DNA from: Mesorhizobium onobrychidis
Lineage (GTDB): Bacteria > Pseudomonadota > Alphaproteobacteria > Rhizobiales > Rhizobiaceae
DNA length: 64,000 nucleotides
Direction of reading: 5' to 3'
Assembly (NCBI RefSeq): GCF_024707545.1
Contig: NZ_CP062229.1
Location: 4,135,501-4,199,500, forward strand
Shown here: positions 49,615 to 59,069 of the stretch, piece by piece
Layout of the letters: each line of letters starts with the position of its first letter
How positions within the stretch are numbered: position 1 is the stretch's first letter
Notes under the pieces: generated by a model
Database searches by the model: none
The model's input: the letters and a program-made list of their open reading frames with translations, nothing else
What the model was told of the DNA's origin: nothing
Program-made: the position numbers and the translations under genes

Positions 49615-50046
49615 TCAGCTTCCCAGCGCCGTTCGTATCTTGTCAGCGTTCTCAGTCAACACTTCTGGCTTCTCCATCTGGCCGCTATGCGGCTTCAAGG
49701 GAATGCCCTCGAAGCGTGGAATGATGTGAACATGGAGGTGAAAGACGGTCTGGCCCGAAGCAGGCTCGTTGAACTGCATGACTGTGACACCATCGGCATC
49801 GAAGGCCTTTTTTACTGCCCGCGCAACTTTCTGGACATTTGCGAAGAGCGGGCCGAACACTGCCGGATCGGCATCGAGCAGGTTGCGCGACGGCGCCTTC
49901 GGCACAACCAGCGTATGACCCGGCCCTTGCGGCATCACATCCATGAACGCGACGACTGCGTCATCTTCATAGACGCGATGCGACGGGATTTCACCGCGTA
50001 GGATTTTCGCGAAGATATTGCTGCTGTCGTAGGTGGTTTCGGCCAT
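49615..50046 (-). CDS. HIT family protein
   Basis: A 143-aa histidine-triad nucleotide hydrolase/transferase. The triad is HLHVH at residues 103-107 (VFHLHVHIIPR), with N-terminal IFAKILRGEIPSHRVYEDD. Members hydrolyse AMP-lysine or ApnA-like substrates; the exact one is unknown. Convergent with clpA across a strong terminator. Confidence 0.94.
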   Translation of the reverse strand: MAETTYDSSNIFAKILRGEIPSHRVYEDDAVVAFMDVMPQGPGHTLVVPKAPSRNLLDADPAVFGPLFANVQKVARAVKKAFDADGVTVMQFNEPASGQTVFHLHVHIIPRFEGIPLKPHSGQMEKPEVLTENADKIRTALGS

Positions 50047-50086
50047 GGCGTGCGCTCCGGATTGTGCCTTGCTCTACCGCATCGAC

Positions 50087-50170
50087 CCGAAAATCGGAAT
50101 CGATTTTCGGAAAGTACGCTGCGGAGATTCAAAGTGTTAGAGCGTACTTTGTGCGTCCAATTGGACGCAC
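50087..50170. repeat. Cluster of three palindromes upstream of the HIT gene
   Basis: Perfect inverted repeats: ccgaaaatcg/cgattttcgg (50087-50096, 50101-50110), aaagtacgct/agcgtacttt (50111-50120, 50141-50150), and gtgcgtccaattggacgcac (50151-50170). The first is a known rhizobial intergenic type. The block fills the gap between two minus-strand genes. Confidence 0.8.
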
Positions 50171-50176
50171 GTCGCC

Positions 50177-51394
50177 CTAATCGTCCGCCATATCCTTGCG
50201 GAACGGCGTGTGCTCTTCAAGATAGTCGCCCATCCGCTCCACTTCGCGCCGCTCGCGCCTGAGATAGTCGGCGACCGCGTTGCGCAAGCCCGGATGCGCG
50301 ATGTAATGCGCCGAATGCATGGTCACCGGCCTATAGCCGCGCGCCAGCTTGTGCTCGCCTTGCGCGCCCGCTTCGACCACTTTCAGCTTACGGTCGATCG
50401 CGAAGTCGATCGCCTGGTGATAGCAGACCTCGAAATGCAGGAACGGATGGTCTTCGATGCAGCCCCAGTTGCGGCCGTAGAGCGCATCGGAACCGATGAA
50501 ATTGATAGCGCCGGCAATGTAGCGTCCATTGCGCTTGGCCATCACCAGCAGGATGTCGTCGGCCATGCGCTCGCCGATCATCGAGAAAAACTCGCGGCTG
50601 AGATAGGGTCGCCCCCATTTTCTGCTGCCGGTATCCATGTAGAAGGCAAAGAAGTCGTCCCAGATCCTTTCGGTGAGATCCCTGCCGGTCAGCCAGTCGA
50701 TCGAGATTCCGTGAGCGAGCGCCTCGCGCCGCTCCTTCTTCATTGCCTTGCGCTTGCGCGATGCCAGAGTGGCGAGAAAATCGTCGTAGGTCGAATAACC
50801 TTCATTGAAGAAGTGGAACTGCTGGTCGGTGCGGTGCAGGAAGCCCGCCGCTTCCAGCGCCCCGACATCCTTCTGCTGCGCGAAGGTTACGTGCGCGGAA
50901 GAAACGCCGAGCTTGTCCGTCACCGCCTTCAGGCCTGCTGCCAAGCCGGCTTTCACGGCGCGACTGTCCTCGCCCTTGTTGACCAGCAGGCGAGGACCGG
51001 TGACCGGCGTGAACGGCACGGCGCATTGCAGTTTTGGGTAGTAACGCCCGCCGGCGCGCTCGAACGCGTCCGACCAGCCGTGATCGAAAACATACTCGCC
51101 CTGGCTATGCGATTTCAGGTAGCAGGGAACCGCACCGAGCAGCTTTCCCTGCGGTGTCTCCAGCCTGAGATGATGGCCCTGCCAGCCGGTGCGCCGCACG
51201 GCGCAGCCCGAATCCTCAAGCGCGCTCAGAAAAGCGAATGAAACGAGGGGGTTGTAGCCGTTTTCTGTATCGCCGCGTGCGGTACCGCCGAGGCCATCCC
51301 ATTCCGCGCAGGTGAAGGCTCCGATGCCGGAGGCAACCCGGATCGCATACGCTCCATTCGCCGTTTGCCCGTCGCCTTCATCGCCTTGATCCAT
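50177..51394 (-). CDS. GNAT family N-acetyltransferase (COG3146, DUF482)
   Basis: A 405-aa cytoplasmic protein of the FemAB/GNAT-like DUF482 family, with GYNPLVSFAFLSALEDSG, YVFDHGWSDAFERAGG, the RKRKAMKKERREA segment and EGAQGEHKLARGY-like motif (VVEAGAQGEHKLARGYRPV). It is suggested to act in peptidoglycan or siderophore-type aminoacyl transfer; substrate unknown. Confidence 0.88.
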   Translation of the reverse strand: MDQGDEGDGQTANGAYAIRVASGIGAFTCAEWDGLGGTARGDTENGYNPLVSFAFLSALEDSGCAVRRTGWQGHHLRLETPQGKLLGAVPCYLKSHSQGEYVFDHGWSDAFERAGGRYYPKLQCAVPFTPVTGPRLLVNKGEDSRAVKAGLAAGLKAVTDKLGVSSAHVTFAQQKDVGALEAAGFLHRTDQQFHFFNEGYSTYDDFLATLASRKRKAMKKERREALAHGISIDWLTGRDLTERIWDDFFAFYMDTGSRKWGRPYLSREFFSMIGERMADDILLVMAKRNGRYIAGAINFIGSDALYGRNWGCIEDHPFLHFEVCYHQAIDFAIDRKLKVVEAGAQGEHKLARGYRPVTMHSAHYIAHPGLRNAVADYLRRERREVERMGDYLEEHTPFRKDMADD

Positions 51395-51436
51395 GAGGCT
51401 TATTTAAGCTCCGTGCCGGTCCATGCAAGCTCGGTT

Positions 51437-52165
51437 TCAAGCGACCTGTACAAGATCGGGTTCGAATCCTTCGAATGTCATTTGGTCGGCGTATCTAAAG
51501 GTCAAGTCGACCGCCGGTTGGTCGAGCACGGTCCAGGTGATGACCGGCATTTTGAGCCTTTCGCGCACGAAACTGACAAACGGGTTCGGCAGGTCGCCGG
51601 CGGCGTAGGAGGCGAAGGCGATGTCGTGCGCTAGCATGGCGAAATGCGCCTCGATCAGCTTGACGTCGTTGCCATAAGCGGTCAGCCCGCCCGGAATGCC
51701 GGGCGCGTGTTTCGGGAAATCGCGGATCAGCCAGTGGTCGAACGACATGATCGCCGCCTTGCCCTTGTAGTGCTTGAGCATCTTGCCGACGCTTTCCACC
51801 AAGCCTTCGTCCCGGCCGGGGACCCCTTTCAGCTCGACGACCATCGGCACACGACCATCGACCAGGTCGAGTGCCTGCTGCAGAGTCGGCAGATGGTCTG
51901 ATGTGCCGCCAACCCTGAGCGCCGTCATCTCCGCTGCCGTTCGCTGCCAGACAAAGCCGTCCTGGCCGGTCAGCCGCTTCAGATCGCTGTCGTGAATGAC
52001 GACCGGGATGCGGTCAGACGACAGATGCACATCGCATTCGATCGCATAGCCGCGTTCGGCTGCCGCGGCAAAGGCGGAAAGCGTGTTCTCCCAGCGCGTC
52101 TTGTTCATGTCGTGGAGGCCGCGATGGGCAACGGGTCGGGCGGTCAGCCAGGAAAGATCGGTCAT
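51437..52165 (-). CDS. Glycerophosphodiester phosphodiesterase family protein
   Basis: A 242-aa TIM-barrel GDPD. The catalytic ARPVAHRGLHD (HRG), ENT, and ECDVHLSSDRIPVVIHD motifs are intact. It hydrolyses glycerophosphodiesters to glycerol 3-phosphate and alcohol. The ATG at 52165 is chosen; longer readings run into the RidA gene in another frame. Confidence 0.9.
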   Translation of the reverse strand: MTDLSWLTARPVAHRGLHDMNKTRWENTLSAFAAAAERGYAIECDVHLSSDRIPVVIHDSDLKRLTGQDGFVWQRTAAEMTALRVGGTSDHLPTLQQALDLVDGRVPMVVELKGVPGRDEGLVESVGKMLKHYKGKAAIMSFDHWLIRDFPKHAPGIPGGLTAYGNDVKLIEAHFAMLAHDIAFASYAAGDLPNPFVSFVRERLKMPVITWTVLDQPAVDLTFRYADQMTFEGFEPDLVQVA

Positions 52166-52172
52166 GACAGGC

Positions 52173-52637
52173 TCATTCGACTTCGAAGATGGCTTCGATT
52201 TCCACTGCGGCATTAAGCGGCAGGGAGGCGGCGCCGACGGCGGAGCGGGCATGTTTGCCGTGATCGCCGAGCACTGCAACCAGAAAATCCGAGGCGCCGT
52301 TGGCAACCAGGTGCTGTTCGACAAAATCCGGCGCCGAGGCGACGAAGACGGTGATCTTCACCAGGCGGCGGATTTTCTCGAGATCGCCAAGGGCTGCCTT
52401 GGCCTGCGCCAATATGTTGATCGCGCAGTATTTTGCCGCTTCCTTGCCGCTTGCGGTGTCGACATCGCGGCCGAGCAGCCCGCTCGCCTGCAGCTTGCCC
52501 TCGCTGAGCGGCAGCTGCCCGGCGGTGAACAGCAGATTGCCTGACCTGGAATAGGGCACGTAGTTGGCGGCGGGCGCGGCGGCGACCGGAAGCGTCACGC
52601 CGAGATCGCTTAGCCGCTTTTCGATTGTTTCACTCAT
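52173..52637 (-). CDS. RidA family protein
   Basis: A 154-aa YjgF/RidA-type protein with NLLFTAGQLPLSEGKL, NILAQAKAALGDLEKIRRLVKITVFVAS and LPLNAAVEIEAIFEVE. Subfamily members deaminate reactive enamine/imine metabolites; the canonical catalytic Arg in RSAVGAASLP-type motif is present (ARSAVG). It starts seven bases before the GDPD gene in the same operon. Confidence 0.92.
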   Translation of the reverse strand: MSETIEKRLSDLGVTLPVAAAPAANYVPYSRSGNLLFTAGQLPLSEGKLQASGLLGRDVDTASGKEAAKYCAINILAQAKAALGDLEKIRRLVKITVFVASAPDFVEQHLVANGASDFLVAVLGDHGKHARSAVGAASLPLNAAVEIEAIFEVE

Positions 52638-52763
52638 GGTATTTCCCTATTGCTTGATGACGCCGCGCGGGCCGGGCCGAAATTGCTATTTTTGCCTCGC
52701 TTCCGCCACGACTTTTTTTAAGCTGGACCCTCTTTCCCTGCGGCCTGCCGATCGGAGCCCCTC

Positions 52764-53594
52764 ATGCGCGCAACACGCCTCGCATTCCACGCCGTCCTGC
52801 TGCCAGCGGTGTTCTCGATGGCGCCGGCTTTTGCCGTACCGGCGCTGCAGGCGCATCGCGCGGTTTATGATCTGAGCCTGGACAAAGCCTCCGATCGCTC
52901 CGGCATCACCGGCATTTCCGGCCGCATGGTCTATGAGTTCAACGGTTCGCCTTGCGAAGGCTACACGGTGAAGTTCCGCTTCGTCACCCAGATTGCCACC
53001 AACGACAATGCAACAAAGCTGACCGACCAGCAGACGACCACTTTCGAGGACGCCGAAGGCAAGACGTTCTCGTTCGTGACAAAATCCTTCGTCGACCAGA
53101 GCCTCGACAAGGAGGTGAAGGGCACCGCGACGAAGGAGACGAAGGGCCTCAAGGTCGACATCGACAAGCCGGAGAAGAGCAGCCTCGAACTCGCCGCCAC
53201 CCAGTTTCCGACCCAGCATTTGGCCGAACTGATCGACAAGGCCGAAAAGGGCGAAAATTTCTACGAAACCAACCTGTTCGACGGCTCGGAAGATGCCGAC
53301 AAGGTGATGACCACCACCGTTGTCGTCGGCAAGAAAGCCGATGCCGACAAGGCTGATCCGGAAGCGCCGGCACTGGCGAAACTCGCCACCGACAAATACT
53401 GGCCGGTCGACATCGCCTATTTCGACGGCACCGACAAGTCAGGCGAGGAGGTGCCGGAGTACCGGATCAGCTTCAAGCTGCATGACAACGGCATCACGCG
53501 CGACCTCGTCATGGACTATGGCGAGTTCTCGATGACCGGCAAGCTGGTCAATCTGTCGTTGTTCGATCAGTCGAAAGCCTGTCCGCCGAAATAG
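52764..53594 (+). CDS. eipB: EipB family periplasmic protein (DUF1849)
   Basis: A 276-aa protein with signal peptide (residues 1-25). The mature form begins PALQAHRAVYDLSLDKASDRSGI, the DUF1849 signature, and ends MTGKLVNLSLFDQSKACPP with a conserved C-terminal cysteine. In Brucella, EipB is a beta-spiral periplasmic protein needed for envelope integrity. Confidence 0.9.
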   Translation: MRATRLAFHAVLLPAVFSMAPAFAVPALQAHRAVYDLSLDKASDRSGITGISGRMVYEFNGSPCEGYTVKFRFVTQIATNDNATKLTDQQTTTFEDAEGKTFSFVTKSFVDQSLDKEVKGTATKETKGLKVDIDKPEKSSLELAATQFPTQHLAELIDKAEKGENFYETNLFDGSEDADKVMTTTVVVGKKADADKADPEAPALAKLATDKYWPVDIAYFDGTDKSGEEVPEYRISFKLHDNGITRDLVMDYGEFSMTGKLVNLSLFDQSKACPPK

Positions 53595-53671
53595 GCTTCA
53601 GGTTAACCACGCCCGCAAGGCGGCGGCGAATGACTTGAACACGCCGCAATTGCATCTCAACTTCTACGCCG

Positions 53672-54991
53672 ATGGGTCGATCGGGGGGTGGGTTGAGCAG
53701 AATCGATGTGTTCGTGGCGCCGAGGCCCAATCCGGCGCTGATTAGGATCATGACTGTAGTCAACCGGGTTGTCATGCTGCATGGCATTCCCGGGGTTCGC
53801 GACCTGTTGCCGTTCAGCCGCCTGGCCGGATTGCGCGGCGTCGCCAATGTCCGTCATATCGACTTTCCCGACGACGACCGGCAGCGGCTGAAGGCCTGTT
53901 GCGGCGCCGGCAAGGCGACGTTCATCACGCCCAACCATCCGGAATTCTTTACCGACTGGATGATCGACAAGGAGATCGTCTCACAGGTCAGTCCGCTCGC
54001 GGCATCCTGGGCCACGCATGGCGTCGTCAACGGCCTCGGCCGGATCATGCAGAAATTCTGGCTGGCCAACAATCTGATCGCCCAGATTCCCGGCAACAGT
54101 GGGGCTGCCAAGGAACACTCGATCGCCTGGGCGCTGAAGGGGCATGGTGTTCTCTTGCATCCCGAAGGCGGCGTCGGCTGGCATGCCAATGTCGTCGGTC
54201 CGCTTCTTCCGGGGGCGGTCGAGATGGGGTTCGAAGCGCTCAAGCGCGGTTGCGCCACGGATCAGGATTCTAGGGTTTGGATTGCGCCGGTTGTCTGGAA
54301 GCTCGCCTTCACCAAAAATGCCGAGCCGGCGCTGGCGCAGGAATGCGCGTATGTCGAGAAGAGTCTGAAGATCGAACGCCGTGCCGCCGATACGCTGCCG
54401 GAGCGCGTCCACCATATCTATGCGACGCTGCTGTCGCGCGATGAGATTGCCTGTGGCATGGCGCCCGACGAACGGGCTTCGTATGCAGCGCGTCAGACGC
54501 AACTGCTGCTCGAATTGAGCCGGCGCCTGGGGGAGGGCATTTCGTTCGATCCCGGCGCCAACGAGATCGCCGAGCTTTTGCGCCGGTCGCGCCGCTGGCT
54601 GCGGGAAAACACCGGCGACGCCGAACGACAAAAACAGGTCCGCACGCTGGCGGACACGATCCAGCGTCTCCAACGTCTCGGACCGTGGGCCTCAGCCAAC
54701 TCGCGCATCACGCAAGAGGAGATCGCCGAACATCTGAAGCGCATCCGCAACGACTATTGCAAGGGCACGCTGCGCGACACGATCAACCGCTTCGTGCCGC
54801 AGCCGGCCGGGCCGCGCTGCGCGCATATCCGTGTGCCGGAACCGTTGGGATTGCACGCCTATCCGGGCTCGATCGACAATGCGCTCGCCGAACTGCACAG
54901 CCGTATGCAGACGGCTGTCACCACGACAGTAGCCGAACTCGAAGCCGCCGGCGGCTTCATTTTCTATCCGAATCCCTTCTATCATCGCTAA
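53672..54991 (+). CDS. PlsC-like acyltransferase domain protein
   Basis: A 439-aa protein with 1-acylglycerol-3-phosphate acyltransferase features: block I reads ITPNHPEFFTDW, so the spacing between His and Asp is five rather than the usual four residues; block III reads LLHPEGGVGW in place of FPEGTR. The C-terminal half (ELLRRSRRWLRENTGDAERQ...) is helical. Acceptor unknown. The start may be ATG 53672 or TTG 53693, which has a GGGGGGTGGG just upstream. Confidence 0.75.
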   Translation: MGRSGGGLSRIDVFVAPRPNPALIRIMTVVNRVVMLHGIPGVRDLLPFSRLAGLRGVANVRHIDFPDDDRQRLKACCGAGKATFITPNHPEFFTDWMIDKEIVSQVSPLAASWATHGVVNGLGRIMQKFWLANNLIAQIPGNSGAAKEHSIAWALKGHGVLLHPEGGVGWHANVVGPLLPGAVEMGFEALKRGCATDQDSRVWIAPVVWKLAFTKNAEPALAQECAYVEKSLKIERRAADTLPERVHHIYATLLSRDEIACGMAPDERASYAARQTQLLLELSRRLGEGISFDPGANEIAELLRRSRRWLRENTGDAERQKQVRTLADTIQRLQRLGPWASANSRITQEEIAEHLKRIRNDYCKGTLRDTINRFVPQPAGPRCAHIRVPEPLGLHAYPGSIDNALAELHSRMQTAVTTTVAELEAAGGFIFYPNPFYHR

Positions 54992-55063
54992 CGTTTGGAT
55001 CTTGGCCCCAGGTGAACTGCGGCTCCGCTGGTCGGCGCAAGATGAAGGAGTGCGGCAAGCCTC

Positions 55064-55342
55064 ATGGCGGTTTATGTCGACGCGGCGATCTGGAAATGGG
55101 TCGGCCACCGCTGGTGTCACCTGCTGGCCGACGACACCGATGAGCTGCATCGTTTTGCAGCACAGCTCGGCATCAAGCGCTCGTCCTATCAGGGACCGCC
55201 GAAGACATCGGCGCCGCATTATGACATAACCGGCTTCGAGCGCGACCGCGCGGTGCGGCTAGGCGCCATCGAATGTAGCCGCGAAGAGATCGTTGCTGTT
55301 TTCCGGCGTGTCCGGGTGCCGAAGGGGAAGATACGACCATGA
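55064..55342 (+). CDS. DUF4031 domain protein
   Basis: A 92-aa protein with MAVYVDAAIWKWVGHRWCHLLADD, YQGPPKTSAPHYDITGFER and RDRAVRLGAIECSREEIV. Function unknown. It overlaps the LysE-type gene by four bases (ATGA). Confidence 0.88.
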   Translation: MAVYVDAAIWKWVGHRWCHLLADDTDELHRFAAQLGIKRSSYQGPPKTSAPHYDITGFERDRAVRLGAIECSREEIVAVFRRVRVPKGKIRP

Positions 55343-55950
55343 CGTTGACGGCATTTCTGGCTTACTGCGCTGCGATCACATTCGCCGCCGCCACGCCTGG
55401 CCCGGCGGTATTCACGGTCATTGCCAACGGCGTCTCGCGCGGGTTCGTTCGCGCGTTCCTGGCTGGCCTCGGTATCGCCGCTGGCGACGCGGTGCTGGTG
55501 ACTTTGGCGCTGCTCGGTCTCGTGGCACTGGCACAGACCTTCGAATGGGTTTTTCTCATCCTGAAATATGCGGGTGCTGCCTATCTGATGTTTCTTGGCA
55601 TCAGGATGTGGCGATCGGCTTCCGCGCGATCGAATGGACTGGAGGTAACGCAGGCAAGACTGTCTCGATCGTTTTACCTCGGCATCTCCATCGCATTGGG
55701 CAACCCCAAGGCGATCCTGTTCCACGCCTCCATCATGCCGTTGATCCTCGATCTCAACGCAATGACCTTCGCTGAGGGGCTGCTCGTGGTTGCGGTCGTG
55801 ATCGGCGTCAACATTATCACTATGGGCGTCTATGCGGTGCTTGCCGGGCAGGCTTCGAGCTGGTTCAAGACGCCAAGACGGATGCGCTTGATGAACAGGT
55901 TTGCCGGCGGCGCCATGATCGGCACCGGTGCGCTGATCGCCGCACGCTGA
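55339..55950 (+). CDS. LysE family translocator
   Basis: A 203-aa exporter with five to six transmembrane helices. Family motifs: [22 protein letters not shown] (N-terminal PGP loop) and [15 protein letters not shown]. RhtB/LysE-type proteins export amino acids or their analogues; the substrate is not determined by sequence. Confidence 0.92.
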   Translation: MTLTAFLAYCAAITFAAATPGPAVFTVIANGVSRGFVRAFLAGLGIAAGDAVLVTLALLGLVALAQTFEWVFLILKYAGAAYLMFLGIRMWRSASARSNGLEVTQARLSRSFYLGISIALGNPKAILFHASIMPLILDLNAMTFAEGLLVVAVVIGVNIITMGVYAVLAGQASSWFKTPRRMRLMNRFAGGAMIGTGALIAAR

Positions 55951-55970
55951 GCCGCAAGACACCGCAGCGC

Positions 55971-55999
55971 TTGCGTTTGTCGCGCATCCCCTCTATATG
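55971..55999 (+). promoter_or_regulatory. Promoter of rpsB
   Basis: TTGCGT (55971-55976), 17-base spacer, TATATG (55994-55999). The start would be near 56006, giving a leader of about 120 nt before rpsB. Confidence 0.6.
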
Positions 56000-56005
56000 C
56001 GCGCT

Positions 56006-56128
56006 CATTCCACACACGGACTTTGGTGTCTGCCCGGGAGAAATCCGGCTGAGACCTCCGGTGGCGTTCGAGGACGAAGTCCAGAAATGCCTGTGTCCGT
56101 GGAGGCTAACCGGAAAGGATACTCAAGA
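56006..56128 (+). promoter_or_regulatory. Structured 5' leader of rpsB, possible autoregulatory RNA
   Basis: The segment cacggactt (56015-56023) can pair either with aagtcc (56077-56082) or with gtccgtg (56095-56101), which are mutually exclusive because they share ggac. The second partner lies close to the rpsB ribosome site. S2 leaders are autoregulated in other bacteria; whether this one is remains inferred. Confidence 0.4.
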
Positions 56129-56926
56129 ATGGCTCTGCCTGATTTCAGCATGCGCCAGCTTTTGGAAGCTGGCATTCACTTCGGCCACCAGACTCACCGC
56201 TGGAACCCCAAGATGGCGCCCTATATCTATGGCGCCCGCAACAACATCCACATCATCGACCTCTCGCAGACGGTGCCGCTGCTGCACCAGGCGCTGAAGC
56301 AGGTTTCCGACACCGTCGCCAAGGGTGGCCGCGTGCTGTTCGTCGGCACCAAGCGCCAGGCGTCCGACATCGTCGCCGACGCCGCGCAGCGCTCGGCCCA
56401 GTACTATGTCAACTCCCGCTGGCTCGGCGGCATGATGACCAACTGGAAGACGATTTCGAATTCCATCCAGCGCCTGCGCAAGCTCGACGAGATGCTGGCC
56501 GGCGAGGCCCAGGGGCTCACCAAGAAGGAGCGCCTCAATCTTGATCGCGAGCGCGAGAAGCTCGACAAGGCGCTGGGCGGCATCAAGGACATGGGCTCGA
56601 CGCCCGACCTGATGTTCGTGATCGACACCAACAAGGAAGCGATCGCCATCCTCGAGGCCAAGCGTCTCGGCATCCCGGTCGTCGCCATCATCGATTCCAA
56701 CTGCGACCCGGACAAGATCGATTTCCCGATTCCGGGCAATGACGACGCGGCCCGCGCCATCCAGCTCTATTGCGATCTGATCGCCAAGGCTGCAATCGAC
56801 GGCATCGCTCGCCAGCAGGGCGCGCTCGGCGTCGACGTCGGCGCTTTGGCCGAGGCTCCGGTCGAGCCGGCACTCGAGCCGACGCCGACCGCTGAGACAC
56901 CGGCCGCCCAGACACCGGAAGCGTAA
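56129..56926 (+). CDS. rpsB: 30S ribosomal protein S2
   Basis: A 265-aa S2 with [43 protein letters not shown] and [20 protein letters not shown] short C-terminal alanine/proline/glutamate extension ([17 protein letters not shown]) follows, typical in rhizobia. ATG 56129 has AAAGGAT upstream; longer readings start in the leader. tsf follows. Confidence 0.97.
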   Translation: MALPDFSMRQLLEAGIHFGHQTHRWNPKMAPYIYGARNNIHIIDLSQTVPLLHQALKQVSDTVAKGGRVLFVGTKRQASDIVADAAQRSAQYYVNSRWLGGMMTNWKTISNSIQRLRKLDEMLAGEAQGLTKKERLNLDREREKLDKALGGIKDMGSTPDLMFVIDTNKEAIAILEAKRLGIPVVAIIDSNCDPDKIDFPIPGNDDAARAIQLYCDLIAKAAIDGIARQQGALGVDVGALAEAPVEPALEPTPTAETPAAQTPEA

Positions 56927-56930
56927 CAGC

Positions 56931-56950
56931 GAAGGCCGGTTTCGGCCTTC
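56931..56950 (+). terminator. Hairpin between rpsB and tsf
   Basis: gaaggccg / cggccttc with a GTTT loop, followed by a T-rich atctttctc. It may attenuate rather than end transcription into tsf. Confidence 0.5.
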
Positions 56951-57043
56951 ATCTTTCTCATATTTTGGCGCGCTAAGCGCTGGCGCCAGGCGCATCATCG
57001 AGGACCGGTGGTGCGTCGGTGCATTTTAAACAAAGAGGCGACA

Positions 57044-57967
57044 ATGAGCATTTCGGCTGCACAGGTCAAAGAACTCCGCGACTTGACCGGCGCGGGCATG
57101 ATGGACTGCAAGGCGGCGTTGAACGAGACCAACGGCAACATGGAAGAGGCCGTCGACTGGCTGCGCAAGAAGGGCATTTCCAAGGCCGACAAGAAGGCCG
57201 GCCGTACCGCGGCCGAAGGCCTGATCGGCGTCGATTCCGGTATCCGCGAGGCGGCGGTCGTCGAGGTCAACTCCGAGACCGACTTCGTTGCCCGCAACGC
57301 CGCTTTCCAGGAGATCGTCGCCAACGTCGCCAAGGTCGCGCTCGCCTATGGCGGCAAGACCGAGGCCGTCGCAGCCGCACCGTATCCGGGTTCGGACAAG
57401 TCGGTCGCCGACACCATCAAGGATGCTGTCGGCACGATCGGTGAGAATCTTGGCTTCCGCCGTTCGGCCAAGCTCACCGTAGAGCACGGCGCTGTCGCAA
57501 CCTACGTCCACAATGCGGTTGCCGACGGCCTTGGCAAGCTCGGCGTGCTGGTCGCCATCGAGACCACAGGCAACGCGCAGGCCGCCAACGCCTTTGCCCG
57601 TCAGGTCGCTATGCATGTCGCCGCCACCAACCCGATGGCGCTGACGACCGAGCAGCTCGATCCGGCCGCGGTCGAGCGCGAGAAGGCGATCTTCGCCGAC
57701 CAGGCGCGCCAGTCCGGCAAGCCGGAGGCTATCATCGAGAAGATGGTCGAGGGCCGTTTGCGCAAGTTTTACGAAGAGGTCGTGCTGCTCAAGCAGGCTT
57801 TCGTGCTCAATCCCGACATCACCGTCGAGAAGGCGCTGACGGATGCCGAAAAGGAAATCGGCGCACCGGCCAAGATCACTGCCTATCTGCGCTTCGCGCT
57901 CGGCGAGGGCATCGAGAAGGAAGAAACCGATTTCGCGGCGGAAGTCGCGGCGGCGGTCAAGAAGTAA
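57044..57967 (+). CDS. tsf: Elongation factor Ts
   Basis: A 307-aa EF-Ts, exchanging GDP for GTP on EF-Tu. Motifs: [44 protein letters not shown] and [13 protein letters not shown] 57044 lies in the context aaagaggcgaca; the reading from 57008 adds a non-family leader. Confidence 0.97.
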   Translation: MSISAAQVKELRDLTGAGMMDCKAALNETNGNMEEAVDWLRKKGISKADKKAGRTAAEGLIGVDSGIREAAVVEVNSETDFVARNAAFQEIVANVAKVALAYGGKTEAVAAAPYPGSDKSVADTIKDAVGTIGENLGFRRSAKLTVEHGAVATYVHNAVADGLGKLGVLVAIETTGNAQAANAFARQVAMHVAATNPMALTTEQLDPAAVEREKAIFADQARQSGKPEAIIEKMVEGRLRKFYEEVVLLKQAFVLNPDITVEKALTDAEKEIGAPAKITAYLRFALGEGIEKEETDFAAEVAAAVKK

Positions 57968-57997
57968 ACCGCACTCTATTTTCTGAAAAGACTTTAC

Positions 57998-58026
57998 GGC
58001 CGGGTGTCCGCGAGGATGCCCGGCCG
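57998..58026 (+). terminator. Hairpin after tsf, probable terminator
   Basis: cggccggg (57998-58005) pairs with cccggccg (58019-58026), with TCC/GGA pairing inside. ATTTCTT follows. Confidence 0.6.
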
Positions 58027-58112
58027 ATTTCTTGCGCGGTATCGCCCGGATCTGCTCGTGCAAGATGCATTTGCCGGCGTAAGCTAACGACTGGAAGAGA
58101 GTTTTCCGGTTC

Positions 58113-58138
58113 GGGCGCCGCGTGACATCGCGGCGCCC
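58113..58138 (+). other. Strong hairpin in the pyrH upstream region
   Basis: gggcgccgcg (58113-58122) and cgcggcgccc (58129-58138) form a perfect 10-bp stem with a 6-nt loop, 85 bases before pyrH. It could be a second terminator after tsf or an mRNA leader structure. Confidence 0.45.
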
Positions 58139-58222
58139 TTCGTGTATCGGAACCCAATGTTTCGGGGCAGCGCCTGCGCGGCGGCAGCCGAGGCGCGTCA
58201 CACGCATAATAATGAGGACCAG

Positions 58223-58945
58223 ATGACGGTGAAGCCCCTCTACCGACGTGTCTTGCTGAAAGCGTCGGGCGAAGCGTTGATGGGCGAGCAGCATTTCGGC
58301 ATCGACGTGTCGGTAGTCGATCGCATCGCCGCCGACATCGCCGAGGCCCGCGCCCTGGGCATCGAAGTCGGCGTCGTCATCGGCGGCGGCAACATCTTTC
58401 GTGGCGTGGCCGTTGTTTCCAAGGGAGGTGACCGGGTCACCGGTGACCACATGGGCATGCTCGCCACCGTCATCAACTCGCTGGCGCTGCGCACTTCGCT
58501 GAACAAGATCGGCGTCGACGCGGTGGTGCTGTCGGCAATCGCCATGCCCGAGCTTTGCGAGAGCTTTTCGCAGCGCCAGGCGACCGCCTACATGAACCAG
58601 GGCAAGGTCGTCATCTTCGCCGGCGGCACCGGCAACCCGTTCTTCACCACCGATTCGGCCGCGGCGCTGCGCGCGGCGGAAATCGGCGCCGACGCGCTGT
58701 TCAAGGGCACTCAGGTCGACGGCGTCTATTCTGCCGATCCCAAGAAGGACCCGAATGCGACACGCTTCGAGCGCATCAGCCATGGCGAAGTCATAAAACG
58801 TGGTCTTTCGATCATGGATACGGCCGCGATTGCACTTGCGCGGGAAAACAACATTCCGATAATCGTCTATTCGATCCACGAGAAGGGTGGTTTCGGTGAT
58901 ATTCTGAGGGGCGGCGGCCGTTGCACGGTCGTCACGGACGACTGA
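58223..58945 (+). CDS. pyrH: UMP kinase
   Basis: A 240-aa hexameric UMP kinase of the amino acid kinase fold. Motifs: YRRVLLKASGEALMG, VVIGGGNIFRG, GDHMGMLATVINSLA and FAGGTGNPFFTTDSAA. It produces UDP from UMP and ATP. ATG 58223 follows GAGGACCAG. Confidence 0.96.
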   Translation: MTVKPLYRRVLLKASGEALMGEQHFGIDVSVVDRIAADIAEARALGIEVGVVIGGGNIFRGVAVVSKGGDRVTGDHMGMLATVINSLALRTSLNKIGVDAVVLSAIAMPELCESFSQRQATAYMNQGKVVIFAGGTGNPFFTTDSAAALRAAEIGADALFKGTQVDGVYSADPKKDPNATRFERISHGEVIKRGLSIMDTAAIALARENNIPIIVYSIHEKGGFGDILRGGGRCTVVTDD

Positions 58946-58953
58946 TCGGGAGC

Positions 58954-59010
58954 CCGATCCCGAACCGAAGGTTTCCCGTAGGCGAAAAGCGGGAACCGGT
59001 TTTCGGATTG
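58954..59010. repeat. Palindromic repeat between pyrH and frr
   Basis: The arm cgatcccgaaccgaaggtt (58956 on) pairs imperfectly with cgggaaccggttttcgg (58991-59007). It belongs to the same AACCGGTTTTCGG-type rhizobial palindromes as at 8851 and 50087. Confidence 0.6.
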
Positions 59011-59069
59011 AGGCTTGAATACGGGGTTACCCCTGAACAGTGAACCCGGGCTAACGGGTCGAGGAGACG

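Noticed and set aside
51395..51634. Plus-strand small gene between the DUF482 and GDPD genes
   Set aside because: No ribosome site and mostly antisense to the GDPD coding sequence.
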